Source: Jaapia argillacea MUCL 33604
Lineage: Eukaryota; Basidiomycota; Agaricomycetes; Jaapiales; Jaapiaceae
NCBI GenBank assembly: GCA_000697665.1
Contig: KL197750.1
Span: 62,001-126,000 of the forward strand
Length of the DNA: 64,000 bases
Direction: 5' to 3'
Under the pieces are notes generated by a model that was not told where the DNA came from, ran no database searches, and saw only the letters and a list, made by a program, of their open reading frames with translations. Within the stretch, counting starts at the first letter, position 1, and each line of letters begins with the position of its first letter. Made by a program: the position numbers and the translations under genes. This document shows positions 33,857 through 44,509 of this stretch, piece after piece.

Positions 33857-35285
33857 TTAGTGAGAACGTGAGCGACTGCGACATGAGGAGAACGATTTTC
33901 AGGATTACGGACCTTAGCTACATCATGGACATGGACTTCTATACTTCGCCAGTGCACCGGAAACGCTGTCTTGGCCGAGTATCATAACGATGCTTATTGA
34001 CTTGAACGCCCCAGGACTACAATTGATAAGGGAGGAGTCAGCATGGTCGAGTTGGCTACTGAACGCCACCGCGAGACAAACAAGTCACTCACCACCATCC
34101 TTCCAGACGGTGAGGCTCGAATTAGGATAGGCCACTCTCCATATCCCTCAAGCAGCCCAAGGACGAATTGAAGGCGAGCGAGGCGAGACTGGGTGATTAC
34201 CTAAATATCAAGGCATAACGCAATCATCATGGCTTGTCAGGTCAACTGTGTCAGACGAAACAAGGTTGGGCGTTTTACCTCAATATCCAACAAAGATCCA
34301 GACAGAGGTAACTCCCAAGCAATTTCGTTCCTCTTCATCTCGCGATTGCCTCCTCGTTGAGACTGTCTTCATCGGAACAAGAGTTGATATAGCTCGGGTA
34401 TGAGGTCCGATGAGGAATCTTGCATTCGGGTCAAAGGTCAAAGACAATTCGAAGTAGTCGCAATGAACGCCGTCGGCGGCGAGGACGATCATAAAGAATC
34501 ACGGTGGCCACCTCCTCAGCCAAGCAGCAGCGGTGCTTGCTGGAAGAAGAGATAAGCAATGTGATCGAGATCCGTATGCCAATCACGACGATGTCCACGG
34601 AGACGAAATTTGAGGCGTCACGCCAGAGCAGATCGCGGCGCGATGTTGGTCCGATTGTTTCGAAGTTGGACAGCAGCGAGTCAACACCAAGTTCAAGTGG
34701 TGGCCTTGGAAAGGTTCGTCGGTGACAGTGCGGAAGAAGAGTCGCCAAAGACACAGCCACACGAAGGATTCGGCAGCTCTCGATCGCCCAAGCCAAAGTC
34801 AAAAGAAAAGAAGTCGGACACGCCCCCTCGTACACGTGGGGACCGGAACTCGGAGAGGATCCCGTCAGTTCGAGACGATACATTGCCCATGTCCAAATAT
34901 CAGAAACTGGATGGGCTGTGATTCTTGAAAGAAGGAGCAGGAAGGAGGGTAACCGGTGGGCCGTGAAGGCGATGAAAAACAGTAGCACCTCGAAAGCGTC
35001 TCGACGTTATTCGAGCGAGGTATTCGAAACCATGACAACTGCTTGGCGGGAAGACAGCAGCGGCGTCTCGGAAAAGTTGGGATAGCAGCGTTGGTATCGG
35101 AAAGATGGCGGTTGGGCTTGAGTCTCAGGAATGGAGGTAACCTACAAGCCAAACACGTCCTCGCCCAGAGTAACCAAACAGCGGGGAGGGGATAAAAGGG
35201 ACTGACTAGCTCGAGGGCCCTCATCAAGTTCCTCCCTACTGATATATTCGGTAATTCCTTCCAACATCTCCAACTCATACTCACA
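33857..35285. other. Intergenic region
   Basis: About 1.4 kb. The longest frame (34431-34988, minus, 185 codons) is overlapped by plus-strand frames and shows no family motif; its Arg-rich end and Leu-rich start look compositional. No gene is supported. Confidence 0.4.
35192..35198 (+). promoter_or_regulatory. TATA-like box of secreted-protein gene 2
   Basis: The sequence ataaaag lies 94 bases before the start codon at 35286, at nearly the same distance as in paralogues 1 and 3. Confidence 0.5.
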
Positions 35286-35844
35286 ATGAAGTTCATGAAA
35301 TCCGCCCTTGTCATCGCCGCCCTCACCCTCTCTGCGCTCTCGCAGTCAATCAGCATCAGCGAACCAGCCGCAGGGACCAGAGTCTGCGCCGGCTGCACCA
35401 TCAACGTCGAAGTCGATAAAGACGTGAGTACTTTCTCCATCTATTCCAACAGAAACATACTCACTATATGCGCGTGAATCAGAACTCGCAAGCCCCATCA
35501 AAAGAAGTGGGGATCGTGATTGCCATGCGTACATGTAACAACGGGGGTTGCGTCGATCCTCTCACCACTTCAAATCTCGGGAAGGTCCTATATAACGGGC
35601 CTTATAACCCTCATTACGGCGAAGGCCCAACCCACAACAACGGACTTCATCAGGATTTCCCGGTGGAGGTTCCGACTTCGTTCATCACTGGAAAAGCCGA
35701 GCTGAGCGTCTTCCATCTTTCCTTGGTTGGTGTGAGTGATTTCTTCTCGCGAACTCGACGATCAAGCTGAATGTCTTATTTGTTATGTAGGATTCTCAAA
35801 TACTGACGTTTGAGATCAAGAGTGTTATGGTTGACGTAGCCTAG
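35286..35844 (+). CDS. Small secreted protein 2, 146 aa
   Basis: Model: join(35286..35423, 35483..35731, 35791..35844); exons 138, 249 and 54 nt, same intron positions and phases as paralogue 1. MKFMKSALVIAALTLSALSQ is a signal peptide. The mature protein begins SISISEPAAGTRV, followed by CAGCTINVEVD and RTCNNGGC, so both Cys pairs of paralogue 1 are kept. The middle exon is nine bases longer, in the segment NPHYGEGPTHNNG. It ends FEIKSVMVDVA. The paralogue 1 glycosylation sites are not conserved. It is 1.4 kb downstream of paralogue 1 in the same orientation, so they are a tandem pair. Function unknown; extracellular. Confidence 0.8.
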
Positions 35845-36604
35845 GTGATATAGTATTCAGCGATTGTGAGTCCATGAATCAGGACTCTTTTGGAGATGGA
35901 CCGTGTTTGTGTGATGGATATATACGTACTATAGCATAGTTCCTGTCTGCATAATCTCAACTCATTCTTCTACCCTGATGGAAATCCTATCAAGGACTCA
36001 AATCGTCTCATTCGGAAAACGAAGAGATCATACTGGCACCTCTCAAGACATCCTGCGAAATAAAGAAGCAGTTCAAGGGGAATCATGAGGATGGTTGGTT
36101 GCTGAGCGCACGTCACCCGACGCCTGTTCAACTTCAGACACAATCATTGCAGGGAATTCAGGTGGTAGAGACGAGCAGATCATATCGGCTCAGTGCTTTC
36201 TCCAAGCACTTGCGGCGACCACCCGTTCTGCCCCGAGTCCACGGCAGATTCAAGAAGCATTTAGAGTGAGTAATAGTCCGAAGAGACACTTGGACTCCGT
36301 AGACGACGTCCTGGAGCACTAGGGTTGCAGACTCACGGTCTTCGAAAGGTCGGCCGTTCCGTCGAAGCAAACGAGGATAGAGAATGGTATAGCAACATGA
36401 GTCACCGGCTGAGATTCAGTCATACGAGAGGTCGATGGTTGAGCGTTGATTCTTGAACGTTGAACGGTTGGAGGCGGTCTCGCGCGGTCCATGGTCCAAG
36501 AGACGTCCGAGGACTCATGTGCATGAGTCAAGAACATTCATGCGACTTCGCCACGTGGATCAAACAAAATACCTCCCACCAACGTATTGTATATCAACGT
36601 TGAA
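35845..36604. other. Intergenic region
   Basis: No supported gene. A perfect 8-bp inverted repeat with a 2-nt loop (gactcatg tg catgagtc) lies at about 36512-36529. Confidence 0.4.
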
Positions 36605-37200
36605 CGTTGCCGCTCCTACCATATACAGTTCAAGGACTGTACTGGTTGCGTTAATGTCCGTTCCGGTCTGATCTATTAGTCCCACTGCTCCTACATATAC
36701 GGTGGTGGCCTATTGCTACCGCTAACGTCCCTCCTAGTCTGATCTCTAAACCTTGCTGCTCCTACCGTATACGGTGCGTGCACTCCTAATTGCGTTAACG
36801 TCCCTTCCGGTCTGATCTCTCAGCCCCACTGCTCCGTCCTACATATAGGGTGGTGGACTATTGCTACCGCTAACGTCCCTTCTAGTCTGATCTCTCAACC
36901 TTGCTGCTCCTACCATATACGGTGCGTGCACTCCTAACTGCGTTGACGTCCCTTCCGGTCTGATCTCTCAGCCCCACTGCTCCGTCCTACATATACGGTG
37001 GTGGCCTATTGCTACCGCTAACGTCCCTCCTAGTCTGATCTCTCAACCTTGCTGCTCACGGTGCGTGCACTCCTAATTGCGTTAACGTCCCTTCCGATCT
37101 CTCAGCCCCACTGCTCCTACATATACGGCGGTGGCCTATTTAACGTCCCTCCTAGTCTGATCTCTCAACCCTGCTTCTCCTGCCGCATACGGTGGCGGAT
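36605..37200. repeat. Minisatellite with a 148-bp higher-order unit
   Basis: The core gtctgatct recurs at 36666, 36737, 36810, 36885, 36958, 37033 and 37155 (and a shortened form near 37095). Alternate copies are 144-148 bases apart. Each 148-bp unit is made of two related half-units: one with cttccggtctgatctctcagccccactgct and one with cctcctagtctgatctctcaaccttgctgct, so the half-units alternate regularly. There are about four units; the last ones are shortened. Each half-un it has a tatacggtg or tataggg core. No open frame of note. Confidence 0.88.
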
Positions 37201-37332
37201 GATACGACTTGCCTGTACACCGCCCCCCGGATTGGTTTGAGGTGCCATACATGCGTACGCCCACGAGTAGGATTTAAATATCAACACCACCAGAGATGCA
37301 TACCCACAATCCACAATTCGATCACCTTTGCT

Positions 37333-38062
37333 ATGTTCTGGACGGCCCGCTTTGAGTCGTGTGCTACCCTCCTCGTCTCTGCCATGCACAACCTAGTCGA
37401 CCTGGATAAATATCAAGGTCTACAATCCTCGAGTGACGATGTCGTCCTCAGTACACTGAACGAAATTGTCGCCCGAGGTAACTGGACATTGGCCAAAGTG
37501 AGTATTTCCCACTCCAGTTTGCACTCTAGTTCATAACACAGTCCGTGGTTGGCCTCTTCCTCCCCTCTAGCTGTTGACTCTCTTGGGGTATCTTCATCAC
37601 CATTTCTCATTTCCATAACTCGGTACTGATGACCATCTCCTACAGCGCACAAGTCACAAAATCCGACGTGACGGCACTTTCTGCTGGATTGGCCGTGTAT
37701 GCCTTGGCGCTCAAGGCTTCTGTACACGACCCTTCCCCCACCATCATCAAGGTCTGTCCCCTTCCCCTCCTCGTCTCTCTATTCGCCTTGGATTCATGTG
37801 TGTTCAGGGTCGTGCCGACGCCATTGGCATACCCGCATTTGCTGCTCTCAACGCCATTCCAAAGCTTGGACTCATTGTCTCAGTGGCTCTCGAATTTGGC
37901 TACGCTACACCGAGGCCATACATTACATTCACCATCATGTTCGCTGCGGTCGTCATCGTTTTCTTCGGCTTTTTGATCTTTGGCATCGGGGAGCGGTCCG
38001 TTTGCCAACTTCGTATTAACGGTGGTAGGGATGTTGAAGAAGGAGATGTAGTCCCCCCTTGA
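37333..38062 (+). CDS. Small membrane protein, hypothetical, partly resolved
   Basis: Three coding pieces are visible. The first (37333-37497) gives MFWTARFESCATLLVSAMHN and a Leu-rich helix-like part. The second reads AQVTKSDVTALSAGLAVYAL and ends TIIK at 37751. After a 56-nt intron the third (37808-38062) reads GRADAIGIPAFAALNAIPKL, then a strong membrane helix (FTIMFAAVVIVFFGFLIFGI), a charged tail and the stop. The last junction agrees in phase. The first junction does not: GTGAGT at 37498 and CAG at 37645 leave one base too many, so either another pair of sites is used or the gene starts at the ATG at 37629. One or two membrane segments, no recognised family. Confidence 0.5.
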
Positions 38063-38312
38063 GGTTAGAGATACTTGACTGTCGGAGGTTCCATGATTTT
38101 ACACTTTGTTGTGTTGCTTTTCGTTGCTAATTGATGACTTTCTGGCATTTCAGTGGAGTTTTTCTGCTAAATATCACCATCCTTGATTCCTCGTTGCTTT
38201 ATGTTTCTGTCGATTGGATGTCTGATACAGTGACTGCGACTATGGAACGCGTGAGCCGACGCGAGATAATATTATCACTACACTCCCTCCTCATCGAGCA
38301 ACCATTCGCGCA

Positions 38313-40014
38313 TCACCGTATAATCTGCCACCTAAACCCACTCCCCCTCCCCTCCCTCTCCTTCTCCATCTCCCACCCACACCCCTTACTCGCCTCCCCA
38401 ATCCTAACACAAGCCTCCCTAATCCCCTCATCACCAACATTAGCAACACTAACCCTAACATACCTCCCTTCCTCCTCTTTCGCTCCAACATCTCCTTCAC
38501 AGAAGAACGAAGCGGGTAACATGACCACACCGAACTCCTCTGCGAACCTCTTGCAGACCACCTCTGCTTCGATTCCGGTGAATGGGTGGCGGATGAATGC
38601 GAAATAACCGCCTTGGGAGATTATTTTCCAGGGTTTGGGGAGGGAGGTACGGAATATTTCGTGTCGACGTTCCAACGCCTCTCGGTTCTCTGAGACGAAA
38701 CCTCGCATTCGTGTGTCGTTTATCAAACTCGCTAGAGCGAGTTGAGTAGGCCTAGGAGCGCATATCTGTAAACAATCGAGAACGGTGGTGACTTCCTGTA
38801 AGAACGTCGGTGAGGCTGTTATTGATCCTAGACGATGTCCTGGGATACAATAAGATTTGGAGAAGGAGTAGAGGGAGATGACGTTGGGGCGCCATGGGCC
38901 TATGTTTTGGGTGGCTGGGGTTGGAGATGAGAGAGGACGGGAGAAGAGGGGGGAGGAGAAAGGAGAGAGGGGGATTTGGGAGAGGGTTGAGGGTTGGGGA
39001 GGGAGTTGGGGTGCGGGTGCGGGGGTTGGTTTGGAGGGGGGAATGGAGAAGAGGTTGTGTGGTGGTGAGGATGTCGGAACGAAATCTCTGTAAGTTTCGT
39101 CTAGGACTAACGCGATGTTATGTTTTTGAGCGAGGGAAGCGAATGATGCTATCAATGATGGTGGGTATGTAGCTCCCGTCTATTGAAGATACCACATTTC
39201 CTCGTATAGTCAGATTGGGAAAAGAGGCAAATGGGGAAGGGACGTACGGGGTTGTTGGGAGTGACTAGACATATCGCTCGAGTTTTTTCTGTTATAAGTT
39301 CGGCACAACGTTCGACGGAAGGTTGGTAACCATCCTGGGGAAGCGTGTGAAGTGCAACGGTGTTGATTCCCAGCAGGTTTAGTGTCATTCTGTTCGGGCA
39401 CGTTGTGTTAGATGACGACGGTGTATGGAAGATCAGGGAGGTGCATACTGATGGTTAAAGTACCTAATCCGTTGATCAGCCAATTTGAAGGGAGGGAGGA
39501 GTTGGATGATGAAGAGAACTCACCAAGGAACGGGCAAGATAACTTCATCGCCCTTCTCAGCTAGACACATCACAGTGGCGACAAACGCCAAGTTACACCC
39601 AGCAGTGATAACCACATCCTCCGGTCCAATATCAACCTCAACCTTCTCCACCTCCGCGACCTTCTCACCGACTTTCCTCCCACCATAAATCCACTTCATC
39701 TCCTCAGCTACAACCTTCCTCAACTCACTATCACCTCCAACAGGTCCATACCCAAAGCCTCTGATATCCTTCGCCCGTTCACTCAAGGCTTCACGAAGGA
39801 AATCAGGTGGTGGGATACCTGGGACGCCTTGGCTGAGGTTGAGGAGGGGTTTTGAGGGAGTGGGGGTGTATCGTGATGCCCAAGAAGCTGCGAGGGGGAT
39901 TGGAGGAGCGAGAGTGGAAGTGACACCTTTGGAGAGGCGGAATGCGAGGGGCAGCATCGAGGCCATGTGTGGTGGTGAAGGCGTGGCGATGGGAAGAGGT
40001 GGAGGCGTGCTCAT
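38313..40014 (-). CDS. PLP-dependent aminotransferase, class I/II, 504 aa
   Basis: Model: complement(join(38313..39179, 39248..39389, 39449..39463, 39524..40014)), all phases consistent. Exon 2 is only 15 nt and supplies part of the conserved WYFNHQM phrase. Fold-type I aminotransferases move amino groups between amino acids and 2-oxo acids with pyridoxal phosphate. Seen motifs: TPNNP (about residue 212-216), DETY (Asp243), SFSKSY with the PLP lysine at about 324, and GHRLG with Arg332. A Pro/Ser-rich insertion of about 60 residues (roughly 251-310) separates DETY from the lysine, much longer than usual. The beginning LNLSQGVPGIPPP and GYGPVGGDSELR are typical of the family. There is no targeting signal, so cytosol is likely. 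The exact substrate cannot be decided; aromatic or branched amino acids are possible. Confidence 0.87.
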
Positions 40015-41863
40015 GGGAAATGGATGGTGTCGTAAAGCCGGGTGAAATCCATGGGAAGGTCATGGGACATTGTAACCTTAACCCTGAACGGGCCGCCACT
40101 CCGAGGCCTGACGCGTTGACGCGCGCGACGGCGAGGACAGCAACTGTTTGGAACTTTTCGACAATACAAAGAACTCTCTCGCACTTCAATGCGACACACA
40201 CCACCTCCAAAAGCCTTCGATATGACATCACATCGATTTCATCCTCATCCTGCGGCAGCGTCCGCTTGTCCCGTAGTCGACGGCATCAACAGATTTAACC
40301 TCGACCACTGAGCCCCACCTCACCAAGCCCGCCCATTCAATCCAAGCCTCTCTTCCACCGAATCCCACCAGATACAGGATACCATCCTACAAGGCGCCAC
40401 GAAGAGCTCCCTCGCGCCGTGTTGGCTGCCTGCCGATAACTCCTCACACAAATCATGATGAAATGCTAACAAGTTCCATATATGCTACCAGCAGCAATGC
40501 AACGTCATCTGGAGCTACTTAACAGAACCGTTTTTCCTGATGTGGTGTAGTTGGAGTCATGGGCCAAGGCGTACGAATCCAAGGTAAGGAGTTTCCGCCA
40601 TACCGAATAACTATTTTGAAAGCGAGGAGACTGACAGTGGATTGGTAACAACAACAATAGGTCTGACGGTCTGTTGCGGTGAGGGTGACGTGAATGGGGA
40701 ACGGAGGGATGGCCTGAGCGTCAGTCTTCTCCGAGGAGGATCAGCAGCAACTTCACGATCATCAAGATCGCGTTTTCGCAGCTGGAATCACGCTACTGGA
40801 TCCAATGCGAGAGGAGGCGGGAAGTGAGGGGCCGCGGTAAAGATATGGCACCAGGGTCACACTTAAGCACTGATCGTGTCAGGGAAAGAGAAAGAAGACG
40901 CAGGTGGGCTTCCCGCTCTCGCCATTATCTCCCCAAATTGATCTTTGGTAGGGTGGTTGACTGTTGCAACTGAAGTGGGATATTATCGTCACGACGTGTT
41001 TTGCGTTGTCTCTGTTGTTGAGCTGCATTTTAGGGACGTAGCAGTGGACGTATTGAGGAAAGATAGAGGAAGCGAGAAAGGCCATCCCCATGGGCACCTT
41101 GCTCACCCTGAAGCGTTGGTCACGAGCAGAGGGGAAGAAGTAGAGGCAGGTCGAATTGTCGCCTCCATCCCCTCTGAGATATTTTTGCTCGCAAAGGTCT
41201 GGGTCATCATCTGAACGGAGACGGAGGGCCACGGTTTCCTCCTTCTCATGCTGTACCATGAAGACCCTTGATTTTTCACAGTAATGTCGGTCAAATTTCA
41301 CCCAGAACGCTCACAACGAGGTCACACGTAGCTCCGACTCTCACCTTCGTACACGTCTGTCGAGTCATTTTTCTTCAGTCACACACCGTCTTTCATCGTT
41401 TCACTCATGTCAGATTACCCCACAGATCACGATCTAGCTACATCGACGCCTCGTCGATTCCATACAGTGACTCGTGTCATTATCGATCTGTACTCGAGGT
41501 ATCGTTGCATGCCAGTTCCGAGTCCCCTTTTGGTCACATCTCCCAGAAGCCACCGAATAGGTTTGCTTCTGCAACTTTCGCGGAGTTGACAAGCTTATCT
41601 CTCGGTGCTTTCTCTACCCCGAAAGCGAACTTCGAGCAGTTTCCCACGGCACGGAGTTGTCCATCTTCCGATATAACTTTTGGAAGACACTGTCCCCATC
41701 ATCGCATGGCCGCCGGAATGGCTTCAGGTGACCTAAGAAGACTTTTCGATTAACGGACATTAATGAAGGAGTTTACCTACATTTCCCAAATGGTTTTCGA
41801 AATTTCCATGGCTCTACTTATGCTCTCCGCTGGGCGTGCAGTTTCACTACCAACCAACTGAAG
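40015..41863. other. Long intergenic region
   Basis: About 1.85 kb between the aminotransferase start and ICMT-like 5. Open frames (for example 41268-41753, 161 codons) have no motif. A short element at about 40086-40170 is shared with 44690-44757 (listed separately). Confidence 0.4.
40086..40170 (+). repeat. Shared intergenic element, copy A
   Basis: Contains gggccgccactccgaggc followed about 45 bases later by caactgtttggaacttttcg and acaat. The same two blocks in the same order and orientation occur at 44690-44757. It lies just upstream of the aminotransferase (minus strand). Confidence 0.5.
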
Positions 41864-42641
41864 ATGACAGTAAGTCTTCTCAAGATTCCTCTCCTCCTCG
41901 GAGTTGCAACCATCCACCACATCGCATTCAAACCGCCAAACAAGACTCCATCCTCCAAAGAGCTCTCCTCTTCCGGAGGGTGGGAGAGCGTGATACGCGG
42001 GCTCCTCCCTTTCCTCACTTTATTCAGGGTGAGCCCAATACGTCGAGGAGCTGACCACTTTCGACTAACTGCCTTGATTGTAGAGTGTAATCTGGGTCGT
42101 AACGCTCAGTGAGGTCACCGTCATCCTCGCTCAGCAATATCCATCATCGCCGATTGCACGTCAAATCATGTCGTCTCTTATCCGTCGAGAGACATCGTCT
42201 GCGTCTTCGATCACCTTGACAGAACCATTCTGCGTTGGTTTCTTGCTCGCCGTCTCTAGCGGATTGCTTCGCTATTGGTGTTTTCGCCAACTCGGACAGT
42301 TCTTCACATTCCAATTATCCATCCGCCGAGACCATCGCCTCATCACCCAAGGACCCTACTCCATAGTTCGACATCCAAGTTACACCTCAGCACTCATTTG
42401 TGCAAGTGGAGTCTACATCGCTCTGCTTTCGCGAGGATCTTGGTTGAGAGAGAGTGGAGTACTGGATTATCGGATCGTTCAAGTAGCTTTGGTAGTTTGT
42501 GGGATCCTTAGGGGTGCTTCACATGTTGGTTTGGTGTTTAGGACTGTTGGAGAGGATGCGATGTTGAGAAAGAATTTTGGTACGGAGTGGGATGAGTGGG
42601 CTCGGCGTGTGCGGTATCGGTTGGTTCCGGGTGTTTACTGA
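41864..42641 (+). CDS. ICMT-like membrane methyltransferase 5, 240 aa
   Basis: Model: join(41864..42028, 42084..42641), intron 55 nt, phase 0. Start MTVSLLKIPLLLGV; one hydrophobic segment, then FKPPNKTPSSKELSS. Exon 2 starts SVIWVVTLSEVTVILAQQYP and later has FRQLGQFFTFQLSIRRDHRL, GPYSIVRHPSYTS and EDAMLRKNFGTEWDEWARRVRYRLV. The AdoMet-binding region is intact. The usual Gly after RHPSYT is Ser, and the Pro of RVPYR is Arg, as in copy 3. It is the closest relative of the inverted pseudogene at 44049-44509. Family role as for the other copies: AdoMet-dependent methylation at a membrane, substrate unknown. It opens a run of copies in which 5, 6, 7, 8 and 9 all lie on the plus strand. Confidence 0.88.
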
Positions 42642-43049
42642 TAGAACTATTCGTGTGAAGGTTGTGACGGGTGAAATATTGTGTGTGATGCATAGTCGAT
42701 AGCAAAAAGTAATAGCCTCACTGTCCTCCCGGTGCTCGGACACTTGCAATGCTTCTTGGCCTTCGTCAAGCCCACGTCGAGTTTTGAACACATCGATCCA
42801 GCGTGTTCATGCCGGTCCGCTGTTGCATCTGATCATGTCTTCTTGGCCAGATCCTTCACGTTCAACTTCGTCGGAGATTGTCAGATGCATCCCCTGTTGA
42901 TTAAACTTCTAGTGCCTGGAAATTATCCGCAATCCCATCTACGAACAAGGGGATATGTTCTCCCTCAGGCCCCCAGCACTCCCTTCACGGCCAGAACTGG
43001 AAATACATATAATTTGTTGAATTCTGGGGGAATGGCGTCCATTACGATC
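42642..43049. other. Spacer between ICMT-like 5 and 6
   Basis: 408 bases. Contains a stretch (around ctgatcatgtcttc, 42830) also recognisable before ICMT-like 11 (ctgatcatatcttc, 63271), suggesting these two copies were duplicated with their upstream DNA. Confidence 0.45.
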
Positions 43050-43827
43050 ATGGCCCATCCGCCCTTGCACAAGATTCCTTTGCTCCTCATACTCGCAGCA
43101 AGCAATCATCTCTCTTTCACCCCTCCCAATCGACCTCATCCTTCTTACGAACTCTCCGCTCCATCCCTTTGGGACAATGTGATACGATCGTTCATGAATG
43201 TAACTCACTTTTTCAAGGTAAGCATCAGCGCTACAAAAATCCCAGAAATGACGGACTAACCACGAGACGATTTAGTTCGTTGTTTGGACCGCAACTCTCG
43301 GCGAAGTAGCTGTGCTCATGGCCCAGCGTTATCCGTCCCTACCATTCACACATCCCATCATGCATTTCCTCGTCCAAAGCCAAGCATCCCCCCAGCTCAA
43401 CATCGCAGGAGCATTTGGTCTTGGCTGCTCGCTGGTGTTTGCCGGAGCTTCGATTCGCTACTGGTGCTACCGCACCCTTGGACGTTTCTTCACCTTCGAA
43501 TTGAACATTCGACCAGAACATCGCCTCGTAACTTCGGGACCTTATTCAGTGGTCCGTCATCCGAGCTACAGTGGGCTGTTGCTAGGCGGTTGCGGAGTGT
43601 TTCTGTGTCTGTTTTCTCGAGGGTCGTGGTTGAGAGACTGTGGAATAATTGAGAATTTCGTTGCCCAATTAGTGCTTGCAATGTATGTACTTACCGTTGG
43701 CACTGTGTACATTGCGTTGGTGCGTAGAATCCCGGCGGAGGAGGCGATGATGAGGAAGGAGTTCGGTAAAACTTGGGATGATTGGGCGAGGCGAGTTCCG
43801 TACAAGCTACTCCCTGGGGTATACTGA
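43050..43827 (+). CDS. ICMT-like membrane methyltransferase 6, 239 aa
   Basis: Model: join(43050..43217, 43276..43827), intron 58 nt, phase 0. Start MAHPPLHKIPLLLIL, chosen over an upstream in-frame ATG (43032) because copies 7 and 11 begin at this Met. One hydrophobic segment, then HLSFTPPNRP. Exon 2 starts FVVWTATLGEVAVLMAQRYP and includes YRTLGRFFTFELNIRPEHRL, GPYSVVRHPSYSG and EEAMMRKEFGKTWDDWARRVPYKLLPGVY. All catalytic motifs of the ICMT superfamily are present. Copies 6, 7 and 11 form one subgroup (MAHPP start, LILAASHHLSFTPP-like first exon). Expected to be an integral membrane AdoMet-dependent methyltransferase. Confidence 0.9.
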
Positions 43828-44048
43828 TAATATAGTCGGTATACATGTCTTCTATCTGTTGATTGGTGCGAAACTAGAGATGATTACGATGATTTTTTGA
43901 CCTATGGCGAAGTTAGGTGGGATGAATTCTCGAGGACGAGTTCTAAACGAGCTGCGGCACATTTACCTCAAGCTAGATACTTCAGACAGATAGAAGTAGT
44001 TATCCGTGCCAAAAGGCACAGCTCTATCAGTATACACCAGGAAACAAC

Positions 44049-44509
44049 CTACGGCACTCGCTGAGCCCTCTCGTCCCTCTCTTCGCCAAACTTCTTCCTC
44101 AAAATCGCATGATCTGCACGAGTCCTAAATACTAAAACAAAGTGTGAGGCACACCGAAGAATCCCTTGAACGATCCGGCAATAGAGGGCTCCAGTCCATC
44201 TCAACCAGGATTCTCGCGAAGGAGACTGATATACTCCACCTACACAAGGTAAAATAACGCTAAGAATGTCGTGTCGTGAATTAGGGGCCATGGACGGGTG
44301 TGACGAGGCGATTGTCTCGTCGAATGGTCAACTGGAATGTGAAGAACTGGCCGAGCTCTCGATAACACCAATGGCGAAGCAATCCGCCTGGTATGACAAG
44401 CAAAAATCCGACGCAGAACAACACTTGAAGGTGATCGAATTCGCACATGCTGTGTCCGAGCCTCGGCGGGTAAGATACTAAGAATAGTCACAGTACTTTC
44501 AGCATGCAA
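44049..44509 (-). pseudogene. Inverted ICMT-like pseudogene
   Basis: On the minus strand the sequence reads GGLLRHWCYRELGQFFTFQL, then TIRRDNRLVTP, in one frame. After a break comes ESWLRWTGALYCRIVQ, GILRCASHFVLVFRTR and ILRKKFGEERDERAQRVP, ending at a stop (44049-44051). The part that should carry GPYS-RHPSY is deleted and frameshifted and includes stops, and exon 1 is absent. The LGQFFTFQL and GILR-ASH-LVFRT phrases match ICMT-like 5 better than any other copy, so it is probably an inverted duplicate of that gene. Non-functional. Confidence 0.85.

Noticed and set aside
34431-34988. 185-codon minus-strand frame between the two secreted-protein genes
   Set aside because: Overlapped by open frames on the plus strand, no motif, with Leu- and Arg-rich runs typical of shadow translation.
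38313-39155. Several plus-strand frames rich in Gly and Arg (38878-39172)
   Set aside because: They are the complement of the Pro/Ser-rich insertion of the aminotransferase.
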